A stretch of 64,000 nt of DNA from assembly GCA_031769625.1 (NCBI GenBank), contig JAUIMM010000135.1, forward strand, positions 9,847,501 to 9,911,500. The letters are read 5' to 3'. Both the position numbers and the translations under genes were made by a program. This document shows positions 30,604 to 47,255 of the stretch, in pieces. How positions within the stretch are numbered: position 1 is the first letter of the stretch; each line of letters opens with the position of its first letter. The notes beneath the pieces were generated by a model. That model worked only from the letters and a program-made list of their open reading frames with translations, did not search any database and was not told the DNA's origin. The DNA comes from Taudactylus pleione. Its lineage: Eukaryota > Chordata > Amphibia > Anura > Myobatrachidae.

Positions 30604-33600
30604 TTCTAATATACATTCTAACATCCATTATAACATTCTAACATACATTATAACAATCTAATATACATTCTAACATCCATTATAACATTGTAACATACAT
30701 TATAACAATCTATTATACATTCTAACATCCATTATAACATTCTAAAATACATTATAACATTCTAATATACATTCTAACATCCATTATAACATTCGAACAT
30801 CCAAAACAACATTCTAACATACATTCTAACATTCTAATATACATTCTAACATCCATTATAACATTCTAACATACATTCTAACATTCTAATATACATTCTA
30901 ACATCCATTATAACATTCTAACATGCATTCTTATATTCTAATATACATTCTAAAATCAATTATAACATTCTAACATCCATTTTAACAATCCATTATAACA
31001 TTCTAACATCCATTATAATATTCTAACATCCATTATAATATTTTAACATCCATTATAACATTCTAACATCCATTATAACATTCTAATATACATTCTAACA
31101 TCCATTATAACATTCTAACATACATTATAACATTCTAATATACATTCTAACATGCATTATAACATTCTAACATCCATTCTAACATTCTAATATACATTAA
31201 AACATTCATTCTAACATTCTAACCTCCATTCTAACATTCTAACATACATTATAACATTCTAATATACATTTTAATATCCATTATAACATTCTAACATACA
31301 TTATAACATTCTAATATACATTCTAACATCCATTATAACATTCTAACATACAATATAACATTGTAACATACATTATAACATTCTAAAAAACATTCTAACT
31401 TCCATTATAACATCAAAACATCCATTTTTAACATTCTAATATATATTATAACATCCATTATAATATTATAACATCCATTATAACATTCTAACATCCATTA
31501 TAATATTTTAATATACATTCTAACATCCATTATAACATTCTAAAATACAATATAACATTCTAATATACATTCTAGCATGCATTCTAACATACATTATTAC
31601 ATTCTAAAATACATTATAACATCCATTATATCATTATAACATCCATTCTAACATTCTAATATACATTAAAACATCCATTCTAACATACTAACATCAATTC
31701 TAACTTCCATTCTAACATTCTAAAATCCATAATAACATTCAAACATACAAAATAACATTCTAATATAAATTCAACATCCATTCTAACATTATAACATCCA
31801 TTATAACATTCTAATATACATTATAACATTCTAATAGACATTATAACATCCATTATAACATTATAACATAGATGATAACATTCTAATATACATTCTAATA
31901 TCCATTATAACATTCTAACATACATTATAACATTCTAATATACATTCTAACATCCATTATAACATTTTAACATACATTATAACAATCTAATATACATTCT
32001 AACATCCATTAAAACATTGTAACATACATTTAAACAATCTATTATACATTCTAACATCCATTATAACATTCTAAAATACATTATAACATTCTAATATACA
32101 TTCTAACATACATTATAACATTCTAGTAAAAATCATTATAACATCCATTATAACATTCTAACATACATTATAACATTGTAACATACATTATAACATTCTA
32201 ATATACATTCTTACATCCATTATAACATTCTAACATACAATATAACAATCTAAAATACATTCTAACATCCATTATAACATTCTAACATACATTATAACTT
32301 TCAATCATCCATTATAACATTCTAACATCCATAATAACATTCTAACATACATTCTAACATTCTAATATACATTCTAACATCCATTATAACATTCTAACAT
32401 AGATTATAACATTCTAATATACATTCTAACATCCATTATAACATTTGAACATCCAAAACAACATTCTAACATACATTCTAACATTCTAATATACATTCTA
32501 ACATCCATTATAACATTCTAACATACATTCTATCATTCTAATATACATTCTAACATCCATTATAACATTCTAACATACATTCTAACATTCTAATATACAT
32601 TCTAAAATCAATAATAACATTCTAACAACCATTTTAACATTATAAAATACATTATAACATCCATTATAATATTTTAACATCAATTATAACATTCTAACAT
32701 CCATTATAACATTCTAATATACATTGTACATCCATTATAAAATTCTAACATATATTATAACATTCTAATATACATTCTAACATGCATTTTAACATTCTAA
32801 CATCCATTCTAACATTCTAATATAAATTAAAACTTTCATTTTAAAATTCTAACATCCATTCTAACATTCTAACATACATTATAACATTCTAATATACATT
32901 TTAATATCCATTATAACAATCTAACATACATTATAACATTCTAATATACATTCTAACATCCATTATAACATTCTAACATACAATATAACATTGTAACATA
33001 CATTATAACATTCTAATATACATTCTAACATCCATTATAACATTCTAACATACTTTATAACAGTCTAAAATAAATTCTAACATCCATTATAACATTCTAA
33101 CATCCATAATAACATTCTAACATACATTCTAACATCCATAATAACATTCTAATACACATTCTAACATTCTACCATACATTCTAACATTCTAATATACATT
33201 CTAACATCAATTATAACATTCTAACATCCATTTTAATATTCTAATATACATTATAACATCCATTATAATATTCTAACATCCAATATAACATTCTAACATC
33301 CATTACAACATTCTAATATACATTCTAACATGCATTCTAACATACATTATAACATTCTAATATACATTCTAACATCCATTATAACATTCTAACATCCATT
33401 CTAACATTCTAATATTTATTATAACATCCAATATAACATTCTAACATACATTTCAACATTCTAATATACATTCTAATATCCATTCTAACATACATTAAAA
33501 CATTCTAACATACATTATTATAATCTAATATACATTATTACATCCATTGTAACATTTTAACATACATTATAACATTTTAATATACATTCTAAAATCCATT

Positions 33601-33802
33601 ATAACTTTCTAACATACATTATAACATTCTAATATACATTCTAACATACATAATAACATTCTAGTATACATTATAACATCCATTATAACATTCTAACAAA
33701 CAGAATAACATTGTAACATACATTTTAACATTCTAATATACATTCTAACATCCATTATAAAATTTTAACATCCATAATAACATTCTAACATACATTCTAA
33801 CA
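30604..33802. repeat. Region D 3,199-bp HOR, copy 3
   Basis: Anchors are TTCGAA 30792, TAGCATGC 31573, TAGTAAAAATCA 32124 and TTTGAA 32444. The copy carries a 1-bp T insertion near 31426 (CCATTTTTAAC) and a compensating 1-bp deletion near 31770 (AAATTCAACATCC), so total length stays 3,199. Confidence 0.92.
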
Positions 33803-36800
33803 TTCTAATATACATTCTAACATCCATTATAACATTCTAACATACATTATAACAATCTAATATACATTCTAACATCCATTATAACATTGTAACATACATT
33901 ATAACAATCTATTATACATTCTAACATCCATTATAACATTCTAAAATACATTATAACATTCTAATATACATTCTAACATCCATTATAACATTCGAACATC
34001 CAAAACAACATTCTAACATACATTCTAACATTCTAATATACATTCTAACATCCATTATAACATTCTAACATACATTCTAACATTCTAATATACATTCTAA
34101 CATCCATTATAACATTCTAACATGCATTCTTATATTCTAATATACATTCTAAAATCAATTATAACATTCTAACATCCATTTTAACAATCCATTATAACAT
34201 TCTAACATCCATTATAATATTCTAACATCCATTATAATATTTTAACATCCATTATAACATTCTAACATCCATTATAACATTCTAATATACATTCTAACAT
34301 CCATTATAACATTCTAACATACATTATAACATTCTAATATACATTCTAACATGCATTATAACATTCTAACATCCATTCTAACATTCTAATATACATTAAA
34401 ACATTCATTCTAACATTCTAACCTCCATTCTAACATTCTAACATACATTATAACATTCTAATATACATTTTAATATCCATTATAACATTCTAACATACAT
34501 TATAACATTCTAATATACATTCTAACATCCATTATAACATTCTAACATACAATATAACATTGTAACATACATTATAACATTCTAAAAAACATTCTAACTT
34601 CCATTATAACATCAAAACATCCATTTTAACATTCTAATATATATTATAACATCCATTATAATATTATAACATCCATTATAACATTCTAACATCCATTATA
34701 ATATTTTAATATACATTCTAACATCCATTATAACATTCTAAAATACAATATAACATTCTAAAATACATTCTAGCATGCATTCTAACATACATTATTACAT
34801 TCTAAAATACATTATAACATCCATTATATCATTATAACATCCATTCTAACATTCTAATATACATTAAAACATCCATTCTAACATACTAACCTCAATTCTA
34901 ACTTCCATTCTAACATTCTAAAATCCATAATAACATTCAAACATACAAAATAACATTCTAATATAAATTCTAACATCCATTCTAACATTATAACATCCAT
35001 TATAACATTCTAATATACATTATAACATTCTAATAGACATTATAACATCCATTATAACATTATAACATAGATGATAACATTCTAATATACATTCTATTAT
35101 CCATTATAACATTCTAACATACATTATAACATTCTAATATACATTCTAACATCCATTATAACATTTTAACATACATTATAACAATCTAATATACATTCTA
35201 ACATCCATTAAAACATTGTAACATACATTTAAACAATCTATTATACATTCTAACATCCATTATAACATTCTAAAATACATTATAACATTCTAATATACAT
35301 TCTAACATACATTATAACATTCTAGTAAAAATCATTATAACATCCATTATAACATTCTAACATACATTATAACATTGTAACATACATTATAACATTCTAA
35401 TATACATTCTTACATCCATTATAACATTCTAACATACAATATAACAATCTAAAATACATTCTAACATCCATTATAACATTCTAACATACATTATAACTTT
35501 CAATCATCCATTATAACATTCTAACATCCATAATAACATTCTAACATACATTCTAACATTCTAATATACATTCTAACATCCATTATAACATTCTAACATA
35601 GATTATAACATTCTAATATACATTCTAACATCCATTATAACATTTGAACATCCAAAACAACATTCTAACATACATTCTAACATTCTAATATACATTCTAA
35701 CATCCATTCTAACATTCTAACATACATTCTATCATTCTAATATACATTCTAACATCCATTATAACATTCTAACATACATTCTAACATTCTAATATACATT
35801 CTAAAATCAATAATAACATTCTAACAACCATTTTAACATTATAAAATACATTATAACATCCATTATAATATTTTAACATCAATTATAACATTCTAACATC
35901 CATTATAACATTCTAATATACATTGTACATCCATTATAAAATTCTAACATATATTATAACATTCTAATATACATTCTAACATGCATTTTAACATTCTAAC
36001 ATCCATTCTAACATTCTAATATAAATTAAAACTTTCATTTTAACATTCTAACATCCATTCTAACATTCTAACATACATTATAACATTCTAATATACATTT
36101 TAATATCCATTATAACAATCTAACATACATTATAACATTCTAATATACATTCTAACATCCATTATAACATTCTAACATACAATATAACATTGTAACATAC
36201 ATTATAACATTCTAATATACATTCTAACATCCATTATAACATTCTAACATACTTTATAACAGTCTAAAATACATTCTAACATCCATTATAACATTCTAAC
36301 ATCCATAATAACATTCTAACATACATTCTAACATCCATAATAACATTCTAATACACATTCTAACATTCTACCATACATTCTAACATTCTAATATACATTC
36401 TAACATCAATTATAACATTCTAACATCCATTTTAATATTCTAATATACATTATAACATCCATTATAATATTCTAACATCCAATATAACATTCTAACATCC
36501 ATTACAACATTCTAATATACATTCTAACATGCATTCTAACATACATTATAACATTCTAATATACATTCTAACATCCATTATAACATTCTAACATCCATTC
36601 TAACATTCTAATATTTATTATAACATCCAATATAACATTCTAACATACATTTCAACATTCTAATATACATTCTAATATCCATTCTAACATACATTAAAAC
36701 ATTCTAACATACATTATTATAATCTAATATACATTATTACATCCATTGTAACATTTTAACATACATTATAACATTTTAATATACATTCTAAAATCCATTA

Positions 36801-37001
36801 TAACATTCTAACATACATTATAACATTCTAATATACATTCTAACATACATAATAACATTCTAGTATACATTATAACATCCATTATAACATTCTAACAAAC
36901 AGAATAACATTGTAACATACATTTTAACATTCTAATATACATTCTAACATCCATTATAAAATTTTAACATCCATAATAACATTCTAACATACATTCTAAC
37001 A
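33803..37001. repeat. Region D 3,199-bp HOR, copy 4
   Basis: Anchors are TTCGAA 33991, TAGCATGC 34771, TAGTAAAAATCA 35323, TTTGAA 35643 and ACAAACAGAATAAC near 36895. Private substitutions include CTATTATCC near 35096 and CTAACCTCAATTC near 34888. Confidence 0.92.
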
Positions 37002-38335
37002 TTCTAATATACATTCTAACATCCATTATAACATTCTAACATACATTATAACAATCTAATATACATTCTAACATCCATTATAACATTGTAACATACATTA
37101 TAACAATCTATTATACATTCTAACATCCATTATAACATTCTAAATTACATTATAACATTCTAATATACATTCTAACATCCATTATAACATTCGAAAATCC
37201 AAAACAACATTCTAACATACATTCTAACATTCTAATATACATTCTAACATCCATTATAACATTCTAACATACATTCTAACATTCTAATATACATTCTAAC
37301 ATCCATTATAACATTCTAACATGCATTCTTATATTCTAATATACATTCTAAAATCAATTATAACATTCTAACATCCATTTTACCAATCCATTATAACATT
37401 CTAACATCCATTATAATATTCTAACATCCATTATAATATTTTAACATCCATTATAACATTCTAACATCCATTATAACATTCTAATATACATTCTAACATC
37501 CATTATAACATTCTAACATACATTATAACATTCTAATATACATTCTAACATGCATTATAACATTCTAACATCCATTCTAACATTCTAATATACATTAAAA
37601 CATTCATTCTAACATTCTAACCTCCATTCTAACATTCTAACATACATTATAACATTCTAATATACATTTTAATATCCATTATAACATTCTAACATACATT
37701 ATAACATTCTAATATACATTCTAACATCCATTATAACATTCTAACATACAATATAACATTGTAACATACATTATAACATTCTAAAAAACATTCTAACTTC
37801 CATTATAACATCAAAACATCCATTTTTAACATTCTAATATATATTATAACATCCATTATAATATTATAACATCCATTATAACATTCTAACATCCATTATA
37901 ATATTTTAATATACATTCTAACATCCATTATAACATTCTAAAATACAATATAACATTCTAATATACATTCTAGCATGCATTCTAACATACATTATTACAT
38001 TCTAAAATACATTATAACATCCATTATATCATTATAACATCCATTCTAACATTCTAATATACATTAAAACATCCATTCTAACATACTAACATCAATTCTA
38101 ACTTCCATTCTAACATTCTAAAATCCATAATAACATTCAAACATACAAAATAACATTCTAAAATAAATTCTAACATCCATTCTAACATTATAACATCCAT
38201 TATAACATTCTAATATACATTATAACATTCTAATAGACATTATAACATCCATTATAACATTATAACATAGATGATAACATTCTAATATACATTCTAATAT
38301 CCATTATAACATTCTAACATACATTATAACATTCT
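37002..38335. repeat. Region D 3,199-bp HOR, truncated copy 5
   Basis: This is the first ~1,334 bp of a fifth unit: TTCGAA at 37190 (in a TTCGAAAATCC context) and TAGCATGC at 37971. It shares the T insertion of copy 3 (CCATTTTTAAC near 37825) and the CTAAATTAC variant of copy 1. It stops at about 38335, where copy 4 continues with an r module but this copy jumps to ACAAACAGAATAAC, normally ~1.4 kb before the next TTCGAA-side landmarks. Confidence 0.88.
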
Positions 38336-39889
38336 AACAAACAGAATAACATTGTAACATACATTTTAACATTCTAATATACATTCTAACATCCATTATA
38401 AAATTTTAACATCCATAATAACATTCTAACATACATTCTAACATCCATTATAACATTCTAATATACATTATAACATTCTACTATACATTCTAACATCCAT
38501 TATAACATTCTAACATACATTATAAAATTCTAATATACATTCTAACATGCATAATAACATTCTAACATACATTCTAACATACATTCTAACATTCTAATAT
38601 ATAATCTAACATTCATTATAACATTCAAATATACATTCTAACATCCATTATGACATTCTAATATACATTATAACATTCTAATAAAAATTCTAATATCCAT
38701 TATAACATTATAACATACATTATAACATTCTAATATACATTCTAACATCCATTATAACATTCTAACATACATTTTAACATTCTAATATACATTCTAGCAT
38801 CAATTATAACATTCTAACATACATTACAACAATCTAATATACATTATAACCTCCATTATAACATGCTAACATACATTATAATATTCCAATATACATTCTA
38901 ACATCCATTATAACATTCTTACATCCATAATAACATTCTAACATCCATTATAACATTCTAATATACATGATAACATTCTAATATACATTCTAACATCCAT
39001 TATAACATTCTAATATACATTCTAACATTCCAATATACATTCTAAAATACATTATAACATTCTAACATACTTTCTAATATTCTAACATACATTCTAACAT
39101 TCTAATATACATTCTAACATCCATTATAACATTCTAACATCCATTCTAAAATTCTAATATACATTCTAACATCAATTATAACATTCTAACATCCATTTTA
39201 ACATTCTAATATATATTATAACATCCATTATAATATTCTAACATTCATTATAACATTCTAACATCCATTATAATATTCAAATATACATTCTAACATCCAT
39301 TATAACCTTCTAAAATACACTATAACATTCTAATATACATTCTAACATGCATTCTAACATACATTATAACATTATAATATACACTATAACATCCATTCTA
39401 ACATTATAACATCCATTCTAACATTCTAATATACATTCTAACATCCATTATAACATTATAACATCCATTTTAACATTCTAATATACATTTTAACATCCAT
39501 TATAATATTCTAACATCAATTATAACATTCTAATATACATTCTAACATCCATTCTAACATTCTAACATACATTATAACATTCTAATATACATTCTAACAT
39601 GCATTATAACATTCTAACATCCATTCTAACATTCTAATATACATTAAAACATTCATTATAACATTCTAACATCCATTATAACATTCTAACATACATTATA
39701 ACATTCTAATAATCATTTTAATATCCATTATAACATTCTAACATACATTATAACATTCTAATATACATTCTAACATCCATTATAACATTCTAACATACAA
39801 TATAACATTGTAACATTTATTATAACATTCTAATTTACATTCTAACATCCATTATAACATTCTAACATACATAATAACATTCTAACATA
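38336..39889. repeat. Region E, B-type bridge between HOR arrays
   Basis: The segment starts at ACAAACAGAATAAC (38337) and follows B-type marker order: ATGCATAATAAC near 38547, TTATGACATTC near 38649, TACAACAATC near 38824, CATGCTAAC near 38863, TATTCCAATATAC near 38882 and TAACCTTCTAAAATACAC near 39303. It is the counterpart of about 13333-15100 in region B, with module-sized deletions. The homologue of the TATATCCTTCTAAATTACAC site reads TAACCTTCTAAAATACAC here, intermediate between the B and H forms. Confidence 0.78.
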
Positions 39890-42800
39890 CATTCTAACAT
39901 CCATAATAACATTCTAACATACATTCTAACATTCTACCATACATTCTAACATTCAAATATACATTCTAACATCCATTATAACATTCTAACATCCATTCTA
40001 ACATTCTAATATACATTCTAACATCAATTATAACATTCTAACATCCATTTTAATATTCTAATATACATTATAACATCCATTATAATATTCTAACATCCAT
40101 TATAACATTCTAACATCCATTCTAACATTCTAATATACATTCTAATATCCATTATAACATTCTAATATACATTCTAACATCCATTATAACATTCTAAACA
40201 TCCATTTTAACATTCTAATATATATTATAACATCCATTATAATATTATAACATCCATTATAACATTCTAACATCCATTATAATATTTTAATATACATTCT
40301 AACATCCATTATAACATTCTAAAATACAATATAACATTCTAATATACATTCTAGCATGCATTCTAACATACATTATAACATTCTAAAATACATTATAACA
40401 TCCATTATATCATTATAACATCCATTCTAACATTCTAATATACATTAAAACATCCATTCTAACATACTAACATCAATTCTAACTTCCATTCTAACATTCT
40501 AAAATCCATAATAACATTCAAACATACAAAATAACATTCTAATATAAATTCTAACATCCATTCTAACATTATAACATCCATTATAACATTCTAATATACA
40601 TTATACCATTCTAATAGACATTATAACATCCATTATAACATTATAACATAGATGATAACATTCTAATATACATTCTAATATCCATTATAACATTCTAACA
40701 TACATTATAACATTCTAATATACATTCTAACATCCATTATAACATTTTAACATACATTATAACAATCTAATATACATTCTAACATCCATTAAAACATTGT
40801 AACATACATTTAAACAATCTATTATACATTCTAACATCCATTATAACATTCTAAAATACATTATAACATTCTAACATACATTCTAACATACATTATAACA
40901 TTCTAGTAAAAATCATTATAACATCCATTATAACATTCTAACATACATTATAACATTGTAACATACATTATAACATTCTAATATACATTCTTACATCCAT
41001 TATAACATTCTAACATACAATATAACAATCTAAAATACATTCTAACATCCATTATAACATTCTAACATACATTATAACTTTCAATCATCCATTATAACAT
41101 TCTAACATCCATAATAACATTCTAACATACATTCTAACATTCTAATATACATTCTAACATCCATTATAACATTCTAACATAGATTATAACATTCTAATAT
41201 ACATTCTAACATCCATTTTAACATTCTATCATAGATTATAACATTCTAATATACATTCTAAGATCCATTATAACATTTGAACATCCAAAACAACATTCTA
41301 ACATACATTCTAACATTCTAATATACATTCTAACATCCATTATAACATTCTAACATACATTCTAACATTCTAATATACATTCTAACATCCATTATAACAT
41401 TCTAACATACATTCTAACTTTCTAATATACATTCTAAAATCAATTATAACATTCTAACATCCATTTTAACATTCTAATATACATTATAACATCCATTATA
41501 ATATTTTAACATCCATTATAACATTCTAACATCCATTATAACATTCTAATATACATTTTAACATCCATTATAACATTATAACATACATTATAACATTCTA
41601 ATATACATTCTAACATGCATTATAACATTCTAACATCCATTCTAACATTCTAATATACATTAAAACATTCATTATAACATTCTAACATCCATTCTAACAT
41701 TCTAACATACATTGTAACATTCTAATATACATTTTAATATCCATTATAACATTCTAACATTTATTATAACATTCTAATATACATTCTAACATCCATTATA
41801 ACATTCTAACATACAATATAACATTGTAACATACATTATAACATTCTAATATACATTCTAACATCCATTCTAACATTCTAACATACATTATAACATTCTA
41901 ATATACATTCTAACTTCCATTATAACATCAAAACATCCATTTTAACATTCTAAAATCCATAATAACATTCTAACATACAAAATAACATTCTAATATAAAT
42001 TCTAACATCCATTCTAAGATTATAACATCCATTATAACATTCTAATATACATTATAACATTCTAATAGACATTATAACATCCATTATAACATTATAACAT
42101 ACATGATAACATTCTAATATACATTCTAATATCCATTATAACATTCTAACATACATTATAACATTCTAATATACATTCTAACATCCATTATAACATTCTA
42201 ACATACATTATAACAATCTAATATACATTCTAACATCCATTATAACATTGTAACATACATTATAACAATCTATTATACATTCTAACATCCATTATAACAT
42301 TCTAAAATACATTATAACATTCTAATATACATTCTAACATCCATTATAACATTCGAACATCCAAAACAACATTCTAACATACATTCTAACATTCTAATAT
42401 ACATTCTAACATCCATTATAACATTCTAACATACATTCTAACATTCTAATATACATTCTAACATCCATTATAACATTCTAACATACATTCTTATATTCTA
42501 ATATACATTCTAAAATCAATTATAACATTCTAACATCCATTTTAACATTCTAATATACATTATAACATCCATTATAATATTCTAACATCCATTATAATAT
42601 TTTAACATCCATTATAACATTCTAACATCCATTATAACATTCTAATATACATTCTAACATCCATTATAACATTCTAACATATATTATAACATTCTAATAT
42701 ACATTCTAACATGCATTATAACATTCTAACATCCATTCTAAAATTCTAATATACATTAAAACATTCATTCTAACATTCTAACCTCCATTCTAACATACAT

Positions 42801-43565
42801 TATAACATTCTAATATACATTTTAATATCCATTATAACATTCTAACATACATTATAACATTCTAATATACATTCTAACATCCATTATAACATTCTAACAT
42901 ACAATATAACATTGTAACATACATTATAACATTCTAAAATACATTCTAAAATCCATTATAACATTCTAACATCCATTATAACATTCTAACATACATTATA
43001 ACATTCTAAAAAACATTCTAACTTCCATTATAACATCAAAACATCCATTTTAACATTCTAATTTATATTATAACATCCATTATAATATTATAACATCCAT
43101 TATAACATTCTAACATCCATTATAATATTTTAATATACATTCTAACATCCATTATAACATTCTAAAATACAATATAACATTCTAATATACATTCTAGCAT
43201 GCATTCTAACATACATTATAACATTCTAAAATACATTATAACATCAATTATATCATTATAACATCCATTCTAACATTCTAATATACATTAGAACATCCAT
43301 TCTAAAATACTAACATCAATTCTAACTTCCATTCTAACATTCTAAAATCCATAATAACATTCAAACATACAAAATAACATTCTAATATAAATTCTAACAT
43401 CCATTCTAACATTATAACATCCATTATAACATTCTAATATACATTATAACATTCTAATACACATTATAACATCCATTATAACATTATAACATAGATGATA
43501 ACATTCTAATATACATTCTAATATCCATTATAACATTCTAACATACATTATAACATTCTAATATA
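39890..43565. repeat. Region F 3,676-bp HOR, copy 1
   Basis: The offset to copy 2 is exactly 3,676 bp at all anchors checked. These are CCATAATAAC (39901/43577), TAAACATCC (40195/43871), TAGCATGC (40352/44028 and 43195/46871), TAGTAAAAATCA (40904/44580), TTTGAA (41276/44952) and TTCGAA (42352/46028). The unit contains two TAGCATGC sites 2,843 bp apart, so it is itself composite. Its last third resembles 23940-24600. Confidence 0.92.
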
Positions 43566-46500
43566 CATTCTAACATCCATAATAACATTCTAACATACAT
43601 TCTAACATTCTACCATACATTCTAACATTCAAATATACATTCTAACATCCATTATAACATTCTAACATCCATTCTAACATTCTAATATACATTCTAACAT
43701 CAATTATAACATTCTAACATCCATTTTAATATTCTAATATACATTATAACATCCATTATAATATTCTAACATCCATTATAACATTCTAACATCCATTCTA
43801 ACATTCTAATATACATTCTAATATCCATTATAACATTCTAATATACATTCTAACATCCATTATAACATTCTAAACATCCATTTTAACATTCTAATATATA
43901 TTATAACATCCATTATAATATTATAACATCCATTATAACATTCTAACATCCATTATAATATTTTAATATACATTCTAACATCCATTATAACATTCTAAAA
44001 TACAATATAACATTCTAATATACATTCTAGCATGCATTCTAACATACATTATAACATTCTAAAATACATTATAACATCCATTATATCATTATAACATCCA
44101 TTCTAACATTCTAATATACATTAAAACATCCATTCTAACATACTAACATCAATTCTAACTTCCATTCTAACATTCTAAAATCCATAATAACATTCAAACA
44201 TACAAAATAACATTCTAATATAAATTCTAACATCCATTCTAACATTATAACATCCATTATAACATTCTAATATACATTATACCATTCTAATAGACATTAT
44301 AACATCCATTATAACATTATAACATAGATGATAACATTCTAATATACATTCTAATATCCATTATAACATTCTAACATACATTATAACATTCTAATATACA
44401 TTCTAACATCCATTATAACATTTTAACATACATTATAACAATCTAATATACATTCTAACATCCATTAAAACATTGTAACATACATTTAAACAATCTATTA
44501 TACATTCTAACATCCATTATAACATTCTAAAATACATTATAACATTCTAACATACATTCTAACATACATTATAACATTCTAGTAAAAATCATTATAACAT
44601 CCATTATAACATTCTAACATACATTATAACATTGTAACATACATTATAACATTCTAATATACATTCTTACATCCATTATAACATTCTAACATACAATATA
44701 ACAATCTAAAATACATTCTAACATCCATTATAACATTCTAACATACATTATAACTTTCAATCATCCATTATAACATTCTAACATCCATAATAACATTCTA
44801 ACATACATTCTAACATTCTAATATACATTCTAACATCCATTATAACATTCTAACATAGATTATAACATTCTAATATACATTCTAACATCCATTTTAACAT
44901 TCTATCATAGATTATAACATTCTAATATACATTCTAAGATCCATTATAACATTTGAACATCCAAAACAACATTCTAACATACATTCTAACATTCTAATAT
45001 ACATTCTAACATCCATTATAACATTCTAACATACATTCTAACATTCTAATATACATTCTAACATCCATTATAACATTCTAACATACATTCTAACTTTCTA
45101 ATATACATTCTAAAATCAATTATAACATTCTAACATCCATTTTAACATTCTAATATACATTATAACATCCATTATAATATTTTAACATCCATTATAACAT
45201 TCTAACATCCATTATAACATTCTAATATACATTTTAACATCCATTATAACATTATAACATACATTATAACATTCTAATATACATTCTAACATGCATTATA
45301 ACATTCTAACATCCATTCTAACATTCTAATATACATTAAAACATTCATTATAACATTCTAACATCCATTCTAACATTCTAACATACATTGTAACATTCTA
45401 ATATACATTTTAATATCCATTATAACATTCTAACATTTATTATAACATTCTAATATACATTCTAACATCCATTATAACATTCTAACATACAATATAACAT
45501 TGTAACATACATTATAACATTCTAATATACATTCTAACATCCATTCTAACATTCTAACATACATTATAACATTCTAATATACATTCTAACTTCCATTATA
45601 ACATCAAAACATCCATTTTAACATTCTAAAATCCATAATAACATTCTAACATACAAAATAACATTCTAATATAAATTCTAACATCCATTCTAAGATTATA
45701 ACATCCATTATAACATTCTAATATACATTATAACATTCTAATAGACATTATAACATCCATTATAACATTATAACATACATGATAACATTCTAATATACAT
45801 TCTAATATCCATTATAACATTCTAACATACATTATAACATTCTAATATACATTCTAACATCCATTATAACATTCTAACATACATTATAACAATCTAATAT
45901 ACATTCTAACATCCATTATAACATTGTAACATACATTATAACAATCTATTATACATTCTAACATCCATTATAACATTCTAAAATACATTATAACATTCTA
46001 ATATACATTCTAACATCCATTATAACATTCGAACATCCAAAACAACATTCTAACATACATTCTAACATTCTAATATACATTCTAACATCCATTATAACAT
46101 TCTAACATACATTCTAACATTCTAATATACATTCTAACATCCATTATAACATTCTAACATACATTCTTATATTCTAATATACATTCTAAAATCAATTATA
46201 ACATTCTAACATCCATTTTAACATTCTAATATACATTATAACATCCATTATAATATTCTAACATCCATTATAATATTTTAACATCCATTATAACATTCTA
46301 ACATCCATTATAACATTCTAATATACATTCTAACATCCATTATAACATTCTAACATATATTATAACATTCTAATATACATTCTAACATGCATTATAACAT
46401 TCTAACATCCATTCTAAAATTCTAATATACATTAAAACATTCATTCTAACATTCTAACCTCCATTCTAACATACATTATAACATTCTAATATACATTTTA

Positions 46501-47255
46501 ATATCCATTATAACATTCTAACATACATTATAACATTCTAATATACATTCTAACATCCATTATAACATTCTAACATACAATATAACATTGTAACATACAT
46601 TATAACATTCTAAAATACATTCTAAAATCCATTATAACATTCTAACATCCATTATAACATTCTAACATACATTATAACATTCTAAAAAACATTCTAACTT
46701 CCATTATAACATCAAAACATCCATTTTAACATTCTAATTTATATTATAACATCCATTATAATATTATAACATCCATTATAACATTCTAACATCCATTATA
46801 ATATTTTAATATACATTCTAACATCCATTATAACATTCTAAAATACAATATAACATTCTAATATACATTCTAGCATGCATTCTAACATACATTATAACAT
46901 TCTAAAATACATTATAACATCAATTATATCATTATAACATCCATTCTAACATTCTAATATACATTAGAACATCCATTCTAAAATACTAACATCAATTCTA
47001 ACTTCCATTCTAACATTCTAAAATCCATAATAACATTCAAACATACAAAATAACATTCTAATATAAATTCTAACATCCATTCTAACATTATAACATCCAT
47101 TATAACATTCTAATATACATTATAACATTCTAATACACATTATAACATCCATTATAACATTATAACATAGATGATAACATTCTAATATACATTCTAATAT
47201 CCATTATAACATTCTAACATACATTATAACATTCTAATATACATTCTAACATCCA
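43566..47255. repeat. Region F 3,676-bp HOR, copy 2
   Basis: This is nearly identical to copy 1. Even rare variants such as TAATACACATTATAAC (near 43454 and 47130), CATTAGAACATCC and TAAGATCC (41259/44935) are preserved. Similarity ends near 47255, where copy 1 enters CCATAATAACATTC and this copy reads CCATCATAACATTTTAAC. Confidence 0.9.
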
